Below, piece after piece: positions 1 to 9,975 of a DNA stretch of 64,000 nt (its first letter is position 1; each line of letters begins with the position of its first letter). Position numbers and translations under genes: made by a program. The stretch is from UBA5287 sp041672395 (GTDB lineage Bacteria; Bacteroidota; Bacteroidia; Bacteroidales; Dysgonomonadaceae). Location: positions 1 through 64,000 of the forward strand of contig JBAYZS010000006.1 of assembly GCA_041672395.1 (NCBI GenBank), in the 5' to 3' direction. A model generated the notes under the pieces. That model saw nothing but the letters and a program-made list of their open reading frames with translations. It was not told the DNA's origin and ran no database searches.

Positions 1-122
1 GGTGGGAGCATAGTGAGAGGAAGGTGGAAGTTAGATGGAATAAAGGTCAAAGTTAAATTATGTGAAAACGTAAGAAGGAAAAGTTTTACTTATACGAATT
101 AATTTCCTGATAGAGTTATTAC

Positions 123-161
123 AAAAAAGAGGGTGAAATCAAATGCATGATTCACCCTCTT
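123..161 (-). terminator. Rho-independent terminator of the susCD unit
   Basis: Just past the SusD stop codon the minus strand can fold a stem of about 13 pairs (AAGAGGGTGAATCA against TGATTTCACCCTCTT) closed by a short loop and followed by a run of T. This is a typical intrinsic terminator and marks the 3' end of the susC-susD transcript. Bases 1-122 beyond it show no gene or motif I can support. Confidence 0.85.
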
Positions 162-181
162 GAAATTTATGAAAATCTTAA

Positions 182-2158
182 TTACTTAGCTCCTTGTCCC
201 GCTATTAAAGGCCAACCCGGATTCTGATAAATAATTGATTTTGTTAAATCTGATTTATCAGTTGATGTTTGTCTGAAATTGCTTTGAGCAATAGGTTCCA
301 GGTAATGAGCTTCAATAAAATTGTATCCATTATAGAACGAATTGTTTATGCTTACAATCTGATATGGACGCAAATATTCGCTTACGCTTTCTGGTGAAAT
401 GTTGCCGCTAGCAGGATCCACTTTGATTAAGCTTTTTCCATTAGCATCCACATAAGCCGTTTCGTAAGGAGTATTCCAGAAACGGAAACCCTCGATGTGA
501 TAGTTTTTCACTTGATCCAGCGCTCTCCATCTTTTCAAATCAGCCCAACGCATACCTTCACCAATTAACTCGTTTCGGCGTTCGCGACGAATATTATACA
601 ATGTTTTATCTAGAAGCACACCATGTGAATATGCACCCCAGTCGCCTTTGGCTTCGTTTGCCATAATTGTTGCGTTGATTGTTTTGTTATAATCTTCGTC
701 CACTTTGGCTCTACGACGGATACTTCTCCAATAAGTATCGGCTGTTGCATCAATAGTTTTATTTTTCTCATATGATGCTTCCATGTATGTCAACATAGCT
801 TCTACACCTCTGAACACAATACTTCCGGTGGTTCCCTTATAGTGAATTTCTCCTTGTTCAGGATCGTAGTGCTTACCTTTCTTAACAGTATAACCTGTTA
901 CTGCGCGTGTTTCAGAGCTATTAAATATGAGTGGTTTATCATAAACATTAGAAGATCCATCAGCATAATAATAGTTTACATCGCCATCTTTTTTAGTGAA
1001 AATCACAATTCTTGAGTCTCTACCGTCTAATGTAGTGTTTACACCAACATCACCTTTATATCCTGATGCCGGATCATAAATAGGCAGACCGTTACTCATG
1101 ACAAACGATTCAACCAATCCTTTTGTCCATCCTGATGATCCTCCATTTCTTTCAAGTTCCATTTGCACATTGTGTGTGGTTTGTCCATCAACAAACTGGC
1201 GCCACATTAGAACTTCGGGATATTTTTCCATGTTTACATCAGCAAACATAACATAATAAGGATTTAGTGTGTTGAAATTGCTGTCCATTCCCTCTCTTGT
1301 AGCAGTATTCTCAGTTAGACTGTTAACCATTTTATCGCCAACAATCTTAGAGTCTTTCATTGCTTCTGTCAAGAAATAGTCGATCTCACTGTCGATATTG
1401 AAATCTTTAATATCTTCAGTATTACCTTGCCATCCGGCTCCACCTGGAACCAAAGCTGTTCCTTTATGATATTTTTCCCATGTAGCTTCATATAAAGCAA
1501 CTCGTGCACGTAGCAGATGTGCAACATCTTTTGATATTCTGTTTTTGCCAAATGGAGGTTCGTTTTGCAACAATTCAGTTGCTTTTGAAAGATCCTCAAG
1601 AATAAAACGAGCTACTTTGTTGCGTGGTTGTCTTTTGCTGGCATCAATCAACACTTGTTCTTGGTCGGGCAATGCAGTTGTAATAATTGGGAAATCTCCC
1701 AGATTTTGCAGTTTATCAAAATAAGCATAAGCACGTATTACATACATTTCGCCAATATAATGCTTAATATTTGATTGATTTCCAGTAATTAAGCCAGCTT
1801 CATATTTTGGCAATACATTATCGAAGAAATAGTTAACTGAACGAATATTTGAAAAATCCCAAGCACCTCCTGATGCAGCAACTTTTTTGTCGCCCGGCAC
1901 CCAAATATTGCTTCCTGAAGGACCTGCTTGGTTGTCGGTGTTGTTATCATAACCAAAAGTAGAGATTCCATATTGGCCAGGTTGGATGCTTGTAAAAGCA
2001 TAAGAATTGATTGAATAAGCGGCCAAATCTCCTTCAGAGCCAAAAAATCCACCAGGAGTCAATTGGTCTAAAGGTTCTCTTTCAAGAAAATCACTACATG
2101 ACACTAATCCAAGAGAAAGGATTACTATTGATGCTATTATTATATTTATTTTTTTCAT
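182..2158 (-). CDS. SusD/RagB family nutrient-binding outer-membrane lipoprotein
   Basis: Surface lipoprotein that caps the SusC transporter and binds a glycan or peptide ligand before import. I start it at the ATG at 2158 (MKKINI), because the reading frame upstream has only a TTG. The N-terminus is a lipoprotein signal ending in a lipobox (LVSC, then SDFLERE), so the cysteine would be acylated and the protein anchored in the outer membrane. Length (about 658 residues) is at the upper end for the family. The usual C-terminal family features are visible, such as RRERRNELIGEGMRWADLKR and a closing 'NPGWP'. The ligand cannot be read from the sequence. It lies 12 bases after the SusC gene, so the two are co-transcribed. 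No glycosidase or regulator is visible next to it inside the window; its partners may lie left of base 1. Confidence 0.93.
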   Translation of the reverse strand: MKKINIIIASIVILSLGLVSCSDFLEREPLDQLTPGGFFGSEGDLAAYSINSYAFTSIQPGQYGISTFGYDNNTDNQAGPSGSNIWVPGDKKVAASGGAWDFSNIRSVNYFFDNVLPKYEAGLITGNQSNIKHYIGEMYVIRAYAYFDKLQNLGDFPIITTALPDQEQVLIDASKRQPRNKVARFILEDLSKATELLQNEPPFGKNRISKDVAHLLRARVALYEATWEKYHKGTALVPGGAGWQGNTEDIKDFNIDSEIDYFLTEAMKDSKIVGDKMVNSLTENTATREGMDSNFNTLNPYYVMFADVNMEKYPEVLMWRQFVDGQTTHNVQMELERNGGSSGWTKGLVESFVMSNGLPIYDPASGYKGDVGVNTTLDGRDSRIVIFTKKDGDVNYYYADGSSNVYDKPLIFNSSETRAVTGYTVKKGKHYDPEQGEIHYKGTTGSIVFRGVEAMLTYMEASYEKNKTIDATADTYWRSIRRRAKVDEDYNKTINATIMANEAKGDWGAYSHGVLLDKTLYNIRRERRNELIGEGMRWADLKRWRALDQVKNYHIEGFRFWNTPYETAYVDANGKSLIKVDPASGNISPESVSEYLRPYQIVSINNSFYNGYNFIEAHYLEPIAQSNFRQTSTDKSDLTKSIIYQNPGWPLIAGQGAK

Positions 2159-2170
2159 TTGAATCAATTA

Positions 2171-5100
2171 TTAAAGGGTTACACTTAATCCAACTGAAAT
2201 AGTTTGTGAAAGTGGGTAGGTTTTACCTTCACCCCATCCTCCAACTCCAAGAATTTCAGGATCAAACATTTTTGATAATTTTGTGATTGTTCCCAAATTT
2301 TCTCCAGATACAAATAATCTCAAGTTGTTTACAGAGAATTTTTGTGAAAATTCAGCAGGAAGTGTATAACCTAATGTAACGTTTTTAAGTCTCACATATG
2401 CAGCATCTTGCAGATACTTTGTTTGTGTACGTCTGTTTTTACTATCATTCCAGTTAGGACGAGGATAGTATGCATCGAGATTTTCACCAAGTGGGTGGTT
2501 GGCATCGTTTCTGAAATAATCCATATGAGGTTTGTAGACCATCGATTGCCATTTTCCGCCATCGCCACCCCAAAACATCATTCCTCCTGCCATATAATCG
2601 CGTTTCATAACACCTTGGAAGAACACTTTCAAATCAAATCCTTTCCAGCTTCCATCGAGGTTTAAACCAAAATTGTATCTTGGAGTTGAATTACCGATGA
2701 TTGAGCGGTCGCCTGATTTGTCTGCAGTTCCTTCGCCTCCGTCAACAGCACCACTTTTATCCAAGTCGGCAAACATGATATCACCTGACATCCAGTTGCT
2801 TCCTAAAGCGCTTTGACCGCCATTTGGCAATGATGCCAAGTGATCATTCATTTCTTGGTCTGTTTTAGCGATACCAATTGTTGTGTATCCCCATATATCT
2901 CCTAAAGTTGCTCCTTCATAATAATCACCCAAATTCTTTGCAGGATTGGGATATTTTGTAATTTTTTGTTTGCTGTCGGCTAAATTGAAGGTAACTCCAT
3001 ATTTGAAATCATCTACTACATCGCGCCAAGAAAGAACAAATTCGAATCCTCTTGATTCCATGTTCAGGTTGTTAACCTTGGGAACTTCGGTACCAAGTGT
3101 TGCAGGAAGTTCTGGTGCAGGACCAACCATGTCCAGTGATTGTCTGAGGAACCAGTCGATTGAGCCATTAAGTCTGCCATTGAACATTGTAAGATCCAGT
3201 CCCACGTTTGTAGTACGAATTCTTTCCCAAGTTAATAAAGCGGAAACTAAACCTCCTTCGGCTGCAATATTAGGTCTTTTACCACCAAGTAACCATTCAC
3301 CTAAATAGTAGCTACCCCAATTATTTTTATTGTAACGAATTGTTCTATAAAATGGGTACCAGTTGTCGGTGTTTTGATTTCCCAGCTCACCCCACGATGC
3401 ACGTAGTTTGAGGTTGCTCATAATATCTGTATAATCTTCAAAGAATTCTTCGCGAGCGACGTTCCATCCTGCAGAAAATGAGGGGAATACGTTCCATCTT
3501 TGATCTTCAAGAAAGCGAGATGTTCCGTCGTATCGTAGATTTACTTCAGCAAGGTATCTTCCCATATAGTCATAGTTGACACGACCAAAAAATCCCATTG
3601 TGGACCAATGTCCGTATCCTCCTGTATTTTGTGGATTTTTTTCTGTTGTATTTAAAGTAGGATGTCCAATAGATTGTACAATATCTTTTGTAGCATTTAT
3701 TGATCTGTCATTATATAACTCGCTCTGGAAACCTAACATACCTTTTATGGTATGTCCATCTCCAAATTCTTTGGTATAATCAGTGAAAATATTTGTGTTG
3801 AAGAAGTTAGACTTGTAGGCATATTCTTTTACACCTGATGTTGCATTATCATACACATATGGGTTTTTATTGACATCATATGCATAGGTTGTAAGCCAAT
3901 CTGTGTGACTAAAATTGTTGCCTGTTCTATAGTTTAATTCAACATTTATATTCCAATTTTCTATTGGGGTAACCAACAGACTTAATTGCTGTGTAAGTTG
4001 ATCTTGTTGTGAAGCGTAACGTCCGCCATCTGTCAACTGATATACTTTTGAGTCGCCGGTATAATATCCATTTGGATCTGTGACCGGGATAATTGGCCAA
4101 TAACGAGTTACGTTGTGATAAAATAAACCATCCATATATGATGGTGCATCATAATCTGATCTTACAAATCTAGCATTGTATCCAATACTAACTTTGTCTG
4201 ATAATTTGGAATTTATCTTTGCATTTAAAGAATATCTTTGTTTGTTGTCGTTTCCAAAATTTAACAAACCTCCTTGATTCAGGTAGTTTCCTGAAATGAA
4301 ATATTGTAGTTTTTCGGTTCCTCCATTTAAACTTATTGAATGTTCTTGTGTAAATGAATTACCGAAATGGGTCTTTAGCCAATCTGTATTGCCCACGGGA
4401 AGTAGTTCTAGATTGTCCCAAACTTCCCATTTGTTTGATGAAGTTGGCCACATCGACTGTGAGCTGTTATCATTTTGATAAGCTTTGATTTGATCTAATT
4501 TTGCATCTGAGAACATGTCCCCATCAGGTTGTGCATCGTTGAAATATAATGCAAAATTATATGAATCAGCCATTTCAGGTTGATTTAATGGAGATATGAA
4601 CCGGAAATTGTTATTATAGTTAACAACATTTTTCCCTTCTTTTCCGCTCTTAGTGGTTATCAAAATTACACCGGCGGGTGCACGTGAACCATAAATTGAT
4701 GAAGCTGCCGCATCTTTCAATACAGAGATATTCTCAATGTCTTGTGGATTTATCATGTTGATATCTCCTTCCATTCCATCAATCAAAATTAATGGTGAGG
4801 CATTTGAACCTGCTCCAATTGTACCGGTACCACGGATATTGAATGCTTTATTGGAATTTAATGCTCCTCCGCCGCTACCGGTGCTGAAATTCATTCCCGG
4901 GACAACGCCTTGAAGTGCTTCTGTAACATTGTTGATAGGGCGGGATGCAATATCATCTGCACTAACTGCAGATACAGAGCCGGTTACATTCACTTTCTTT
5001 TGTGTGCCAAAACCTACAACTACTACTTCTTCAAGTAATTTTGCATCGGTTGCCATCACAAGATTAATGGTGCTCTGACCCTTTACCGGGACTACTTGAG

Positions 5101-5356
5101 TTACCATTCCTACATAACTGAACTGTAAAGATCCATCGGAGGGCACATTGCTTAATGTGTATTTACCATCAATGTCTGTTAAAGTTCCATGACTTGAATT
5201 CCCCGCTACAACGACTGTTGCGCCAATAACGGTCATACCTGTTTCATCAATAACTGTACCTGATATAGTTATGTTTTGAGCTGAAACAACAAGGGCACAT
5301 ACACTCATAATAAGTGTAAAAAGTCCTTTTAGATTAAAGAGTTTTTTTCTTTTCAT
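2171..5356 (-). CDS. SusC/RagA family TonB-dependent outer-membrane transporter
   Basis: Outer-membrane beta-barrel that imports the ligand captured by its SusD partner, powered by TonB/ExbBD. The 1061-residue product has an N-terminal signal peptide ending near VVSAQ. A carboxypeptidase-regulatory-like beta-sandwich follows (ITISGTVIDETG to about residue 105), then a TonB-box-like EEVVVVGFGTQKK, a plug domain (NVTEALQGVVPGM, IRGTGTIG, LILIDGMEGD) and a long barrel ending in an aromatic/beta C-terminus (QTISVGLSVTL). These are all standard for SusC. The ATG at 5356 is preceded by a TAATTTTG -7-like element and a perfect 9-base inverted repeat, which suggests substrate-controlled expression. 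No N-terminal STN domain is present, so control by a SusC-coupled anti-sigma factor is not indicated. Confidence 0.95.
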   Translation of the reverse strand: MKRKKLFNLKGLFTLIMSVCALVVSAQNITISGTVIDETGMTVIGATVVVAGNSSHGTLTDIDGKYTLSNVPSDGSLQFSYVGMVTQVVPVKGQSTINLVMATDAKLLEEVVVVGFGTQKKVNVTGSVSAVSADDIASRPINNVTEALQGVVPGMNFSTGSGGGALNSNKAFNIRGTGTIGAGSNASPLILIDGMEGDINMINPQDIENISVLKDAAASSIYGSRAPAGVILITTKSGKEGKNVVNYNNNFRFISPLNQPEMADSYNFALYFNDAQPDGDMFSDAKLDQIKAYQNDNSSQSMWPTSSNKWEVWDNLELLPVGNTDWLKTHFGNSFTQEHSISLNGGTEKLQYFISGNYLNQGGLLNFGNDNKQRYSLNAKINSKLSDKVSIGYNARFVRSDYDAPSYMDGLFYHNVTRYWPIIPVTDPNGYYTGDSKVYQLTDGGRYASQQDQLTQQLSLLVTPIENWNINVELNYRTGNNFSHTDWLTTYAYDVNKNPYVYDNATSGVKEYAYKSNFFNTNIFTDYTKEFGDGHTIKGMLGFQSELYNDRSINATKDIVQSIGHPTLNTTEKNPQNTGGYGHWSTMGFFGRVNYDYMGRYLAEVNLRYDGTSRFLEDQRWNVFPSFSAGWNVAREEFFEDYTDIMSNLKLRASWGELGNQNTDNWYPFYRTIRYNKNNWGSYYLGEWLLGGKRPNIAAEGGLVSALLTWERIRTTNVGLDLTMFNGRLNGSIDWFLRQSLDMVGPAPELPATLGTEVPKVNNLNMESRGFEFVLSWRDVVDDFKYGVTFNLADSKQKITKYPNPAKNLGDYYEGATLGDIWGYTTIGIAKTDQEMNDHLASLPNGGQSALGSNWMSGDIMFADLDKSGAVDGGEGTADKSGDRSIIGNSTPRYNFGLNLDGSWKGFDLKVFFQGVMKRDYMAGGMMFWGGDGGKWQSMVYKPHMDYFRNDANHPLGENLDAYYPRPNWNDSKNRRTQTKYLQDAAYVRLKNVTLGYTLPAEFSQKFSVNNLRLFVSGENLGTITKLSKMFDPEILGVGGWGEGKTYPLSQTISVGLSVTL

Positions 5357-5385
5357 TCTTAATAAAACTGTAAATATATGGATAA

Positions 5386-5393
5386 CAAAATTA
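5386..5393 (-). promoter_or_regulatory. Putative -7 element for susC
   Basis: On the minus strand this reads TAATTTTG, matching the Bacteroidota TAnnTTTG consensus, and would start transcription about 20-25 bases before the susC ATG. The -33 TTTG is not clear (TTTTA at roughly the right place), so this is a moderate call. Confidence 0.45.
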
Positions 5394-5404
5394 AATAATT
5401 AGTT

Positions 5405-5431
5405 ATATCTTGTAAAAATACAACAAGATAT
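5405..5431. promoter_or_regulatory. Inverted repeat upstream of susC, candidate operator
   Basis: ATATCTTGT (5405-5413) is repeated perfectly inverted as ACAAGATAT (5423-5431) with a 9-base spacer. It overlaps and sits just upstream of the -33 region of the presumed susC promoter, a placement expected for a dimeric activator or repressor. No regulator gene is in the window to assign to it. Confidence 0.45.
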
Positions 5432-5528
5432 TAAATAATAAAAATCATGGTATATTAAATATTAATAAAAATTATAAAAGCCGAAGGCTAATTATATTTA
5501 TTGTTTGAATTATTGATATATAAAAAAC

Positions 5529-5560
5529 AAAAAAACCGCCCTGAATCAGGACGGTTTTTA
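5529..5560 (-). terminator. Rho-independent terminator after rpoC
   Basis: AAACCG-CCTGA pairs with TCAGG-CGGTTT around a tiny loop, with T-runs on both strands. On the minus strand it lies about 20 bases past the rpoC stop and ends the ribosomal-protein/RNA-polymerase operon. Bases 5432-5528 between it and the susC operator hold only AT-rich sequence and a small AGCC-TTC-GGCT hairpin. Confidence 0.88.
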
Positions 5561-5580
5561 TAATGTTAATTAAATTTGAT

Positions 5581-8500
5581 TTAGTTTTCTACTTCATCAA
5601 ACAACTGAATACGTTTGTTTGCATTATACTTGTCAAAATCTTCTTTTGTTCCAACAATAAGTTTTCCGAATTCACGTTGACCTGTTCCGGCAGGAATAAG
5701 GTGACCACAAATAACGTTTTCCTTAAGACCTTCCAAATGATCAACTTTTCCGTTGATTGCTGCGTCATTAAGTACTTTTGTTGTTTCCTGGAAAGAAGCT
5801 GCAGACATGAAGCTTTCTGTTTGAAGTGCTGCACGCGTAATTCCTTGCAAGATTTGATTTGCAGTTGCTGGAATAGCATCTCTGGCATCAACTGTCTTTA
5901 GGTCTCGACGTTTCAGTGAACTGTTTTCGTCTCGCAATTTACGTGAAGTAACAATTTGACCTGGTTCAAATATTTCAGAATCACCGGCATCAACAATTAC
6001 TTTTTTACCCCAAATACGATCGTTCTCTTCCATGATGTCGTGTTTGTTTACAAGTTGTTGTTCAAGGAATCTTGTGTCTCCCGGGTCAACGACTTCTACT
6101 TTACGCATCATCTGACGAACGATTACTTCAAAGTGCTTATCGTTAATTTTCACACCTTGTAATCGGTAAACATCTTGTACTTCGTTTACTATATATTCCT
6201 GAACGGCAGTTGGACCTTTAATTGCCAATATATCTTGAGGAGTGATTGCTCCATCTGATAAAGGCATTCCGGCTCTTACATAATCGTTTTCCTGCACTAA
6301 TATCTGCTTGGAAAGTGATACCATGTATTTCTTAATTTCTCCTGTTTTGGATGTTACGGAAATTTCCTGATTACCTCTTTTGATCTTACCAAAGGATATT
6401 TCACCGTCAATTTCAGAAACAACTGCTGGGTTAGATGGATTTCTTGCTTCAAATAATTCTGTAACACGTGGTAGACCTCCGGTAATATCACCGGCTTTAC
6501 CAACGGCGCGTGGTATTTTTACTAAAATATCACCAGCTTTAATGGTGTCATCTTCATTTTTAACAACGTGAGCACCTAATGGCAATGTGTAAGTACGGAG
6601 AATATCATCGTCTTTATTTACAATGTGCGCTGAAGGAGCTTTTGTCTTATCACGTGACTCTATGATAATCTTTTCTTTTAATCCTGTTTGCTCATCCGAT
6701 TCAACTTTAAAGGTTATGTTTTCAATAAAGTTGTCGAAATGAATTTTACCACCTGCTTCTGAGATGATAACAGCATTAAAAGGATCCCATTCGTATATTA
6801 AATCACCTTTTGAAACAGTGTCATTATCATTAAAATATAGTTTTGCACCATATGGAACATTGTGAGCCAACAATATGATTTTTGTGTTTGGATCAACAAT
6901 ACGCATTTCTACCAAACGACTGACAACAACTTTGACTGGTCTGCCTGTTGAATTTACTTCTTCTGTCTCAACAACACGAAGTTCATCGAATTCAAGTTTA
7001 CCTTCGTATTTGCTTATCATATTGTTTTCTGCAGCAATATTCGATGCAATACCTCCCACGTGGAATGTACGAAGTGTAAGCTGGGTACCGGGCTCACCAA
7101 TAGATTGAGCAGCAATAACTCCAACAGCTTCTCCTTTTTGTACCATTCTACCGGTTGTAAGGTTACGTCCATAACATTTGGCACAAACTCCATGATGAGA
7201 CTCACAAGTGAGTACTGAGCGGATTTCAACTCGTTCAATGGGAGATTCTTCTATTCTTTTTGCTACATCTTCAGTGATTTCATCACCAGAATGAACTATT
7301 ATTTCTCCTGTGTTAGGATGTTGAACATCGTGAACAGATACTCGACCTAATATTCTTTCGTATAGTGATGCAATAACTTCATCATTATTCTTTACAGCTG
7401 TGGCAATTAATCCACGTAATGTGCCGCAATCTTCTTCATTGATAATGACATCTTGAGATACATCAACCAAACGACGAGTAAGATATCCAGCATCGGCTGT
7501 TTTCAACGCAGTATCGGCAAGACCTTTACGGGCACCGTGCGTGGAAATAAAGTATTCCTGAACTGAAAGTCCTTCCTTGAAGTTCGACAAAATAGGGTTC
7601 TCAATAATCTGAGGTCCTTCAGCTCCACTTTTTTGAGGTTTTGCCATCAAACCACGCATACCGGACAACTGACGAATTTGTTCACGAGAACCACGAGCTC
7701 CGGAATCAAGCATCATATAAACAGAATTGAATCCTTGATCGTCTTCAGCAAGTTGCTTCATCAAGACATTGGATAACTTGGAATTAATGTGGGTCCAAGT
7801 GTCAATGATTTGATTGTAACGCTCGTTAAATGTGATGAAACCGTTACTATAGTTGTCGATAATTTGTTCTACTTCGTCATAGCCTTCATTGATGAGTTGC
7901 TCTTTTTCTTTTGGGATAATAACATCTCCTAAGTTGAAAGATAAGCCACCCTTGAAAGCCATACGGTATCCAAGATTCTTGATATCATCAAGATATTGTG
8001 CTGTGCGAGAAACGCCACATTTTTTAATAACTAATGTGATAATCTCACGAAGTGATTTCTTAGAAAGAAGCTCATTTATATAACCTACTTCTTTAGGTAT
8101 GTATTCGTTTGTGATAACACGACCTACAGATGTTTCATGCATTTTACGAATAGGATTTCCCTCTTCATCAATGTCGTCAACAATAACTTTTATTGGTGAA
8201 TGAATATCAACTTTTCCTTCATTGTAAGCAATAATTGCTTCTTCTTCACCATAGAAAGTGAGACCTGAACCTTTTGCTCCTGGTCTGATTTTGGTAATGT
8301 AATACAATCCAAGAACCATGTCCTGAGAAGGAACGGTAATTGGTGCTCCATTAGCAGGATTAAGGATGTTATGTGAGCCTAACATTAATAACTGAGCTTC
8401 CAAAATGGCCTCATTACCCAATGGGAGGTGAACTGCCATTTGGTCTCCGTCAAAGTCGGCATTGAAAGCCGTACATGCAAGTGGATGAAGTTGAATTGCT

Positions 8501-9888
8501 TTACCTTCAATCATTTTTGGTTGAAATGCCTGAATTCCTAATCGGTGAAGAGTAGGGGCACGGTTTAGCATTACTGGATGTCCTTTCATCACATTCTCAA
8601 GAATATCGTAAACAACCGGTTCTTTTCTGTCGACAATTTTTTTTGCCGATTTCACGGTTTTTACTATACCTCTTTCAATGAGTTTGCGAATGATAAACGG
8701 TTTATAAAGTTCAGCTGCCATATCTTTTGGCAAACCGCATTCATGCATTTTTAACTCGGGACCAACAACAATAACTGAACGTGCAGAGTAGTCGACACGT
8801 TTTCCTAATAGGTTTTGACGAAAACGACCTTGTTTACCTTTTAAACTGTCAGAAAGGGATTTTAATGGTCGGTTTGAATCTGATTTGATAGCACTCGATT
8901 TGCGAGAGTTATCAAACAATGAATCCACTGCTTCCTGAAGCATTCGCTTTTCGTTTCGAAGAATAACTTCCGGAGCTTTAATATCGATTAATCGCTTTAA
9001 TCTGTTATTACGGATAATAACGCGACGGTATAAATCATTTAAATCGGATGTGGCAAAGCGTCCTCCATCAAGAGGTACCAGCGGACGAAGATCTGGAGGG
9101 ATTACTGGAATCACTTTCATGATCATCCATTCCGGCTTATTTACATTCTTAGAACTTCTGAATGCTTCTATTACCTGTAACCTTTTCAGAGCTTCGTTTT
9201 TACGTTGCTGAGAAGTTTCTGTATCAGCACTGTGACGCAATTGATTTGTCAAAGAATCCAGATTAGTACGTTGAAGCATATCTAACAAAGCTTCTGCTCC
9301 CATTTTTGCAATGAATTTGTCGGGATCAGAATCGTCGAGCATCTGATTTTCTTTTGGAAGAGTATCAAGTGCTGCTAAATATTGTTCTTCTGTAAGCTGG
9401 GCCCCTACTTCATATTGGACTTCTTTATCGTCATTTACATCTTTTAAAATACCCGGCTGAATAATTACATATCTTTCGTAATAGATGATAGAATCAAGTT
9501 TCTTTGTTGGAATTCCAAGCAAATAACCGATTTTGTTCGGCAATGATCTGAAATACCAAATGTGTGCAACTGGAACTACTAAATGGATATGTCCAGTTCG
9601 TTCACGACGAACTTTCTTTTCTGTTACTTCTACACCGCATCGGTCACAAACTATACCTTTATAGCGAATTCTCTTGTATTTACCGCAATGACATTCGTAG
9701 TCTTTTACCGGTCCGAATATTCGCTCACAGAATAGTCCGTCACGCTCGGGCTTGTATGTGCGGTAATTAATTGTTTCAGGTTTTAATACTTCACCATAAG
9801 AGTTTTCAAGTATTTCTTCCGGAGAAGCTAAACTGATAGAGATTTTTGAAAAGTTACTCTTTATCTTGTTATCTTTTCTGTATGCCAT
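5581..9888 (-). CDS. rpoC: DNA-directed RNA polymerase subunit beta'
   Basis: Largest catalytic subunit of RNA polymerase. The 1435-residue length is normal for Bacteroidota. Visible landmarks are the N-terminal zinc site (Cys66, Cys68, Cys81, Cys84 in CHCGK...CDRCG), the rudder/clamp region (RQNLLGKRVDYSARSVI), and the catalytic magnesium motif NADFDGD near residue 475. The trigger-loop region also shows, including STHGARKGLADTALKTADAGY split over that segment, as does a second zinc site (CESHHGVCAKCYG). It ends with the omega-contacting tail (GLKENVICGHLIPAGTG). It is the last gene of the operon, 87 bases after rpoB, and is followed by a strong terminator. Confidence 0.99.
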   Translation of the reverse strand: MAYRKDNKIKSNFSKISISLASPEEILENSYGEVLKPETINYRTYKPERDGLFCERIFGPVKDYECHCGKYKRIRYKGIVCDRCGVEVTEKKVRRERTGHIHLVVPVAHIWYFRSLPNKIGYLLGIPTKKLDSIIYYERYVIIQPGILKDVNDDKEVQYEVGAQLTEEQYLAALDTLPKENQMLDDSDPDKFIAKMGAEALLDMLQRTNLDSLTNQLRHSADTETSQQRKNEALKRLQVIEAFRSSKNVNKPEWMIMKVIPVIPPDLRPLVPLDGGRFATSDLNDLYRRVIIRNNRLKRLIDIKAPEVILRNEKRMLQEAVDSLFDNSRKSSAIKSDSNRPLKSLSDSLKGKQGRFRQNLLGKRVDYSARSVIVVGPELKMHECGLPKDMAAELYKPFIIRKLIERGIVKTVKSAKKIVDRKEPVVYDILENVMKGHPVMLNRAPTLHRLGIQAFQPKMIEGKAIQLHPLACTAFNADFDGDQMAVHLPLGNEAILEAQLLMLGSHNILNPANGAPITVPSQDMVLGLYYITKIRPGAKGSGLTFYGEEEAIIAYNEGKVDIHSPIKVIVDDIDEEGNPIRKMHETSVGRVITNEYIPKEVGYINELLSKKSLREIITLVIKKCGVSRTAQYLDDIKNLGYRMAFKGGLSFNLGDVIIPKEKEQLINEGYDEVEQIIDNYSNGFITFNERYNQIIDTWTHINSKLSNVLMKQLAEDDQGFNSVYMMLDSGARGSREQIRQLSGMRGLMAKPQKSGAEGPQIIENPILSNFKEGLSVQEYFISTHGARKGLADTALKTADAGYLTRRLVDVSQDVIINEEDCGTLRGLIATAVKNNDEVIASLYERILGRVSVHDVQHPNTGEIIVHSGDEITEDVAKRIEESPIERVEIRSVLTCESHHGVCAKCYGRNLTTGRMVQKGEAVGVIAAQSIGEPGTQLTLRTFHVGGIASNIAAENNMISKYEGKLEFDELRVVETEEVNSTGRPVKVVVSRLVEMRIVDPNTKIILLAHNVPYGAKLYFNDNDTVSKGDLIYEWDPFNAVIISEAGGKIHFDNFIENITFKVESDEQTGLKEKIIIESRDKTKAPSAHIVNKDDDILRTYTLPLGAHVVKNEDDTIKAGDILVKIPRAVGKAGDITGGLPRVTELFEARNPSNPAVVSEIDGEISFGKIKRGNQEISVTSKTGEIKKYMVSLSKQILVQENDYVRAGMPLSDGAITPQDILAIKGPTAVQEYIVNEVQDVYRLQGVKINDKHFEVIVRQMMRKVEVVDPGDTRFLEQQLVNKHDIMEENDRIWGKKVIVDAGDSEIFEPGQIVTSRKLRDENSSLKRRDLKTVDARDAIPATANQILQGITRAALQTESFMSAASFQETTKVLNDAAINGKVDHLEGLKENVICGHLIPAGTGQREFGKLIVGTKEDFDKYNANKRIQLFDEVEN

Positions 9889-9933
9889 ATATTTTATATA
9901 TAAAGAGTTAATCGATTGTTTTTTTGAAAACGA

Positions 9934-9963
9934 GCAGTGAACTGGATAAACCAGTTACACTGC
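9934..9963 (-). promoter_or_regulatory. Hairpin between rpoB and rpoC
   Basis: The intergenic RNA can form a 6+6-pair stem with one internal T/T mismatch (GCAGTG-T-AACTGG with CCAGTT-CACTGC) and a TTTAT loop. There is no downstream T-run, so it is more likely an RNA-processing or stability element than a terminator. Confidence 0.45.
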
Positions 9964-9975
9964 GTATAAGAATTA

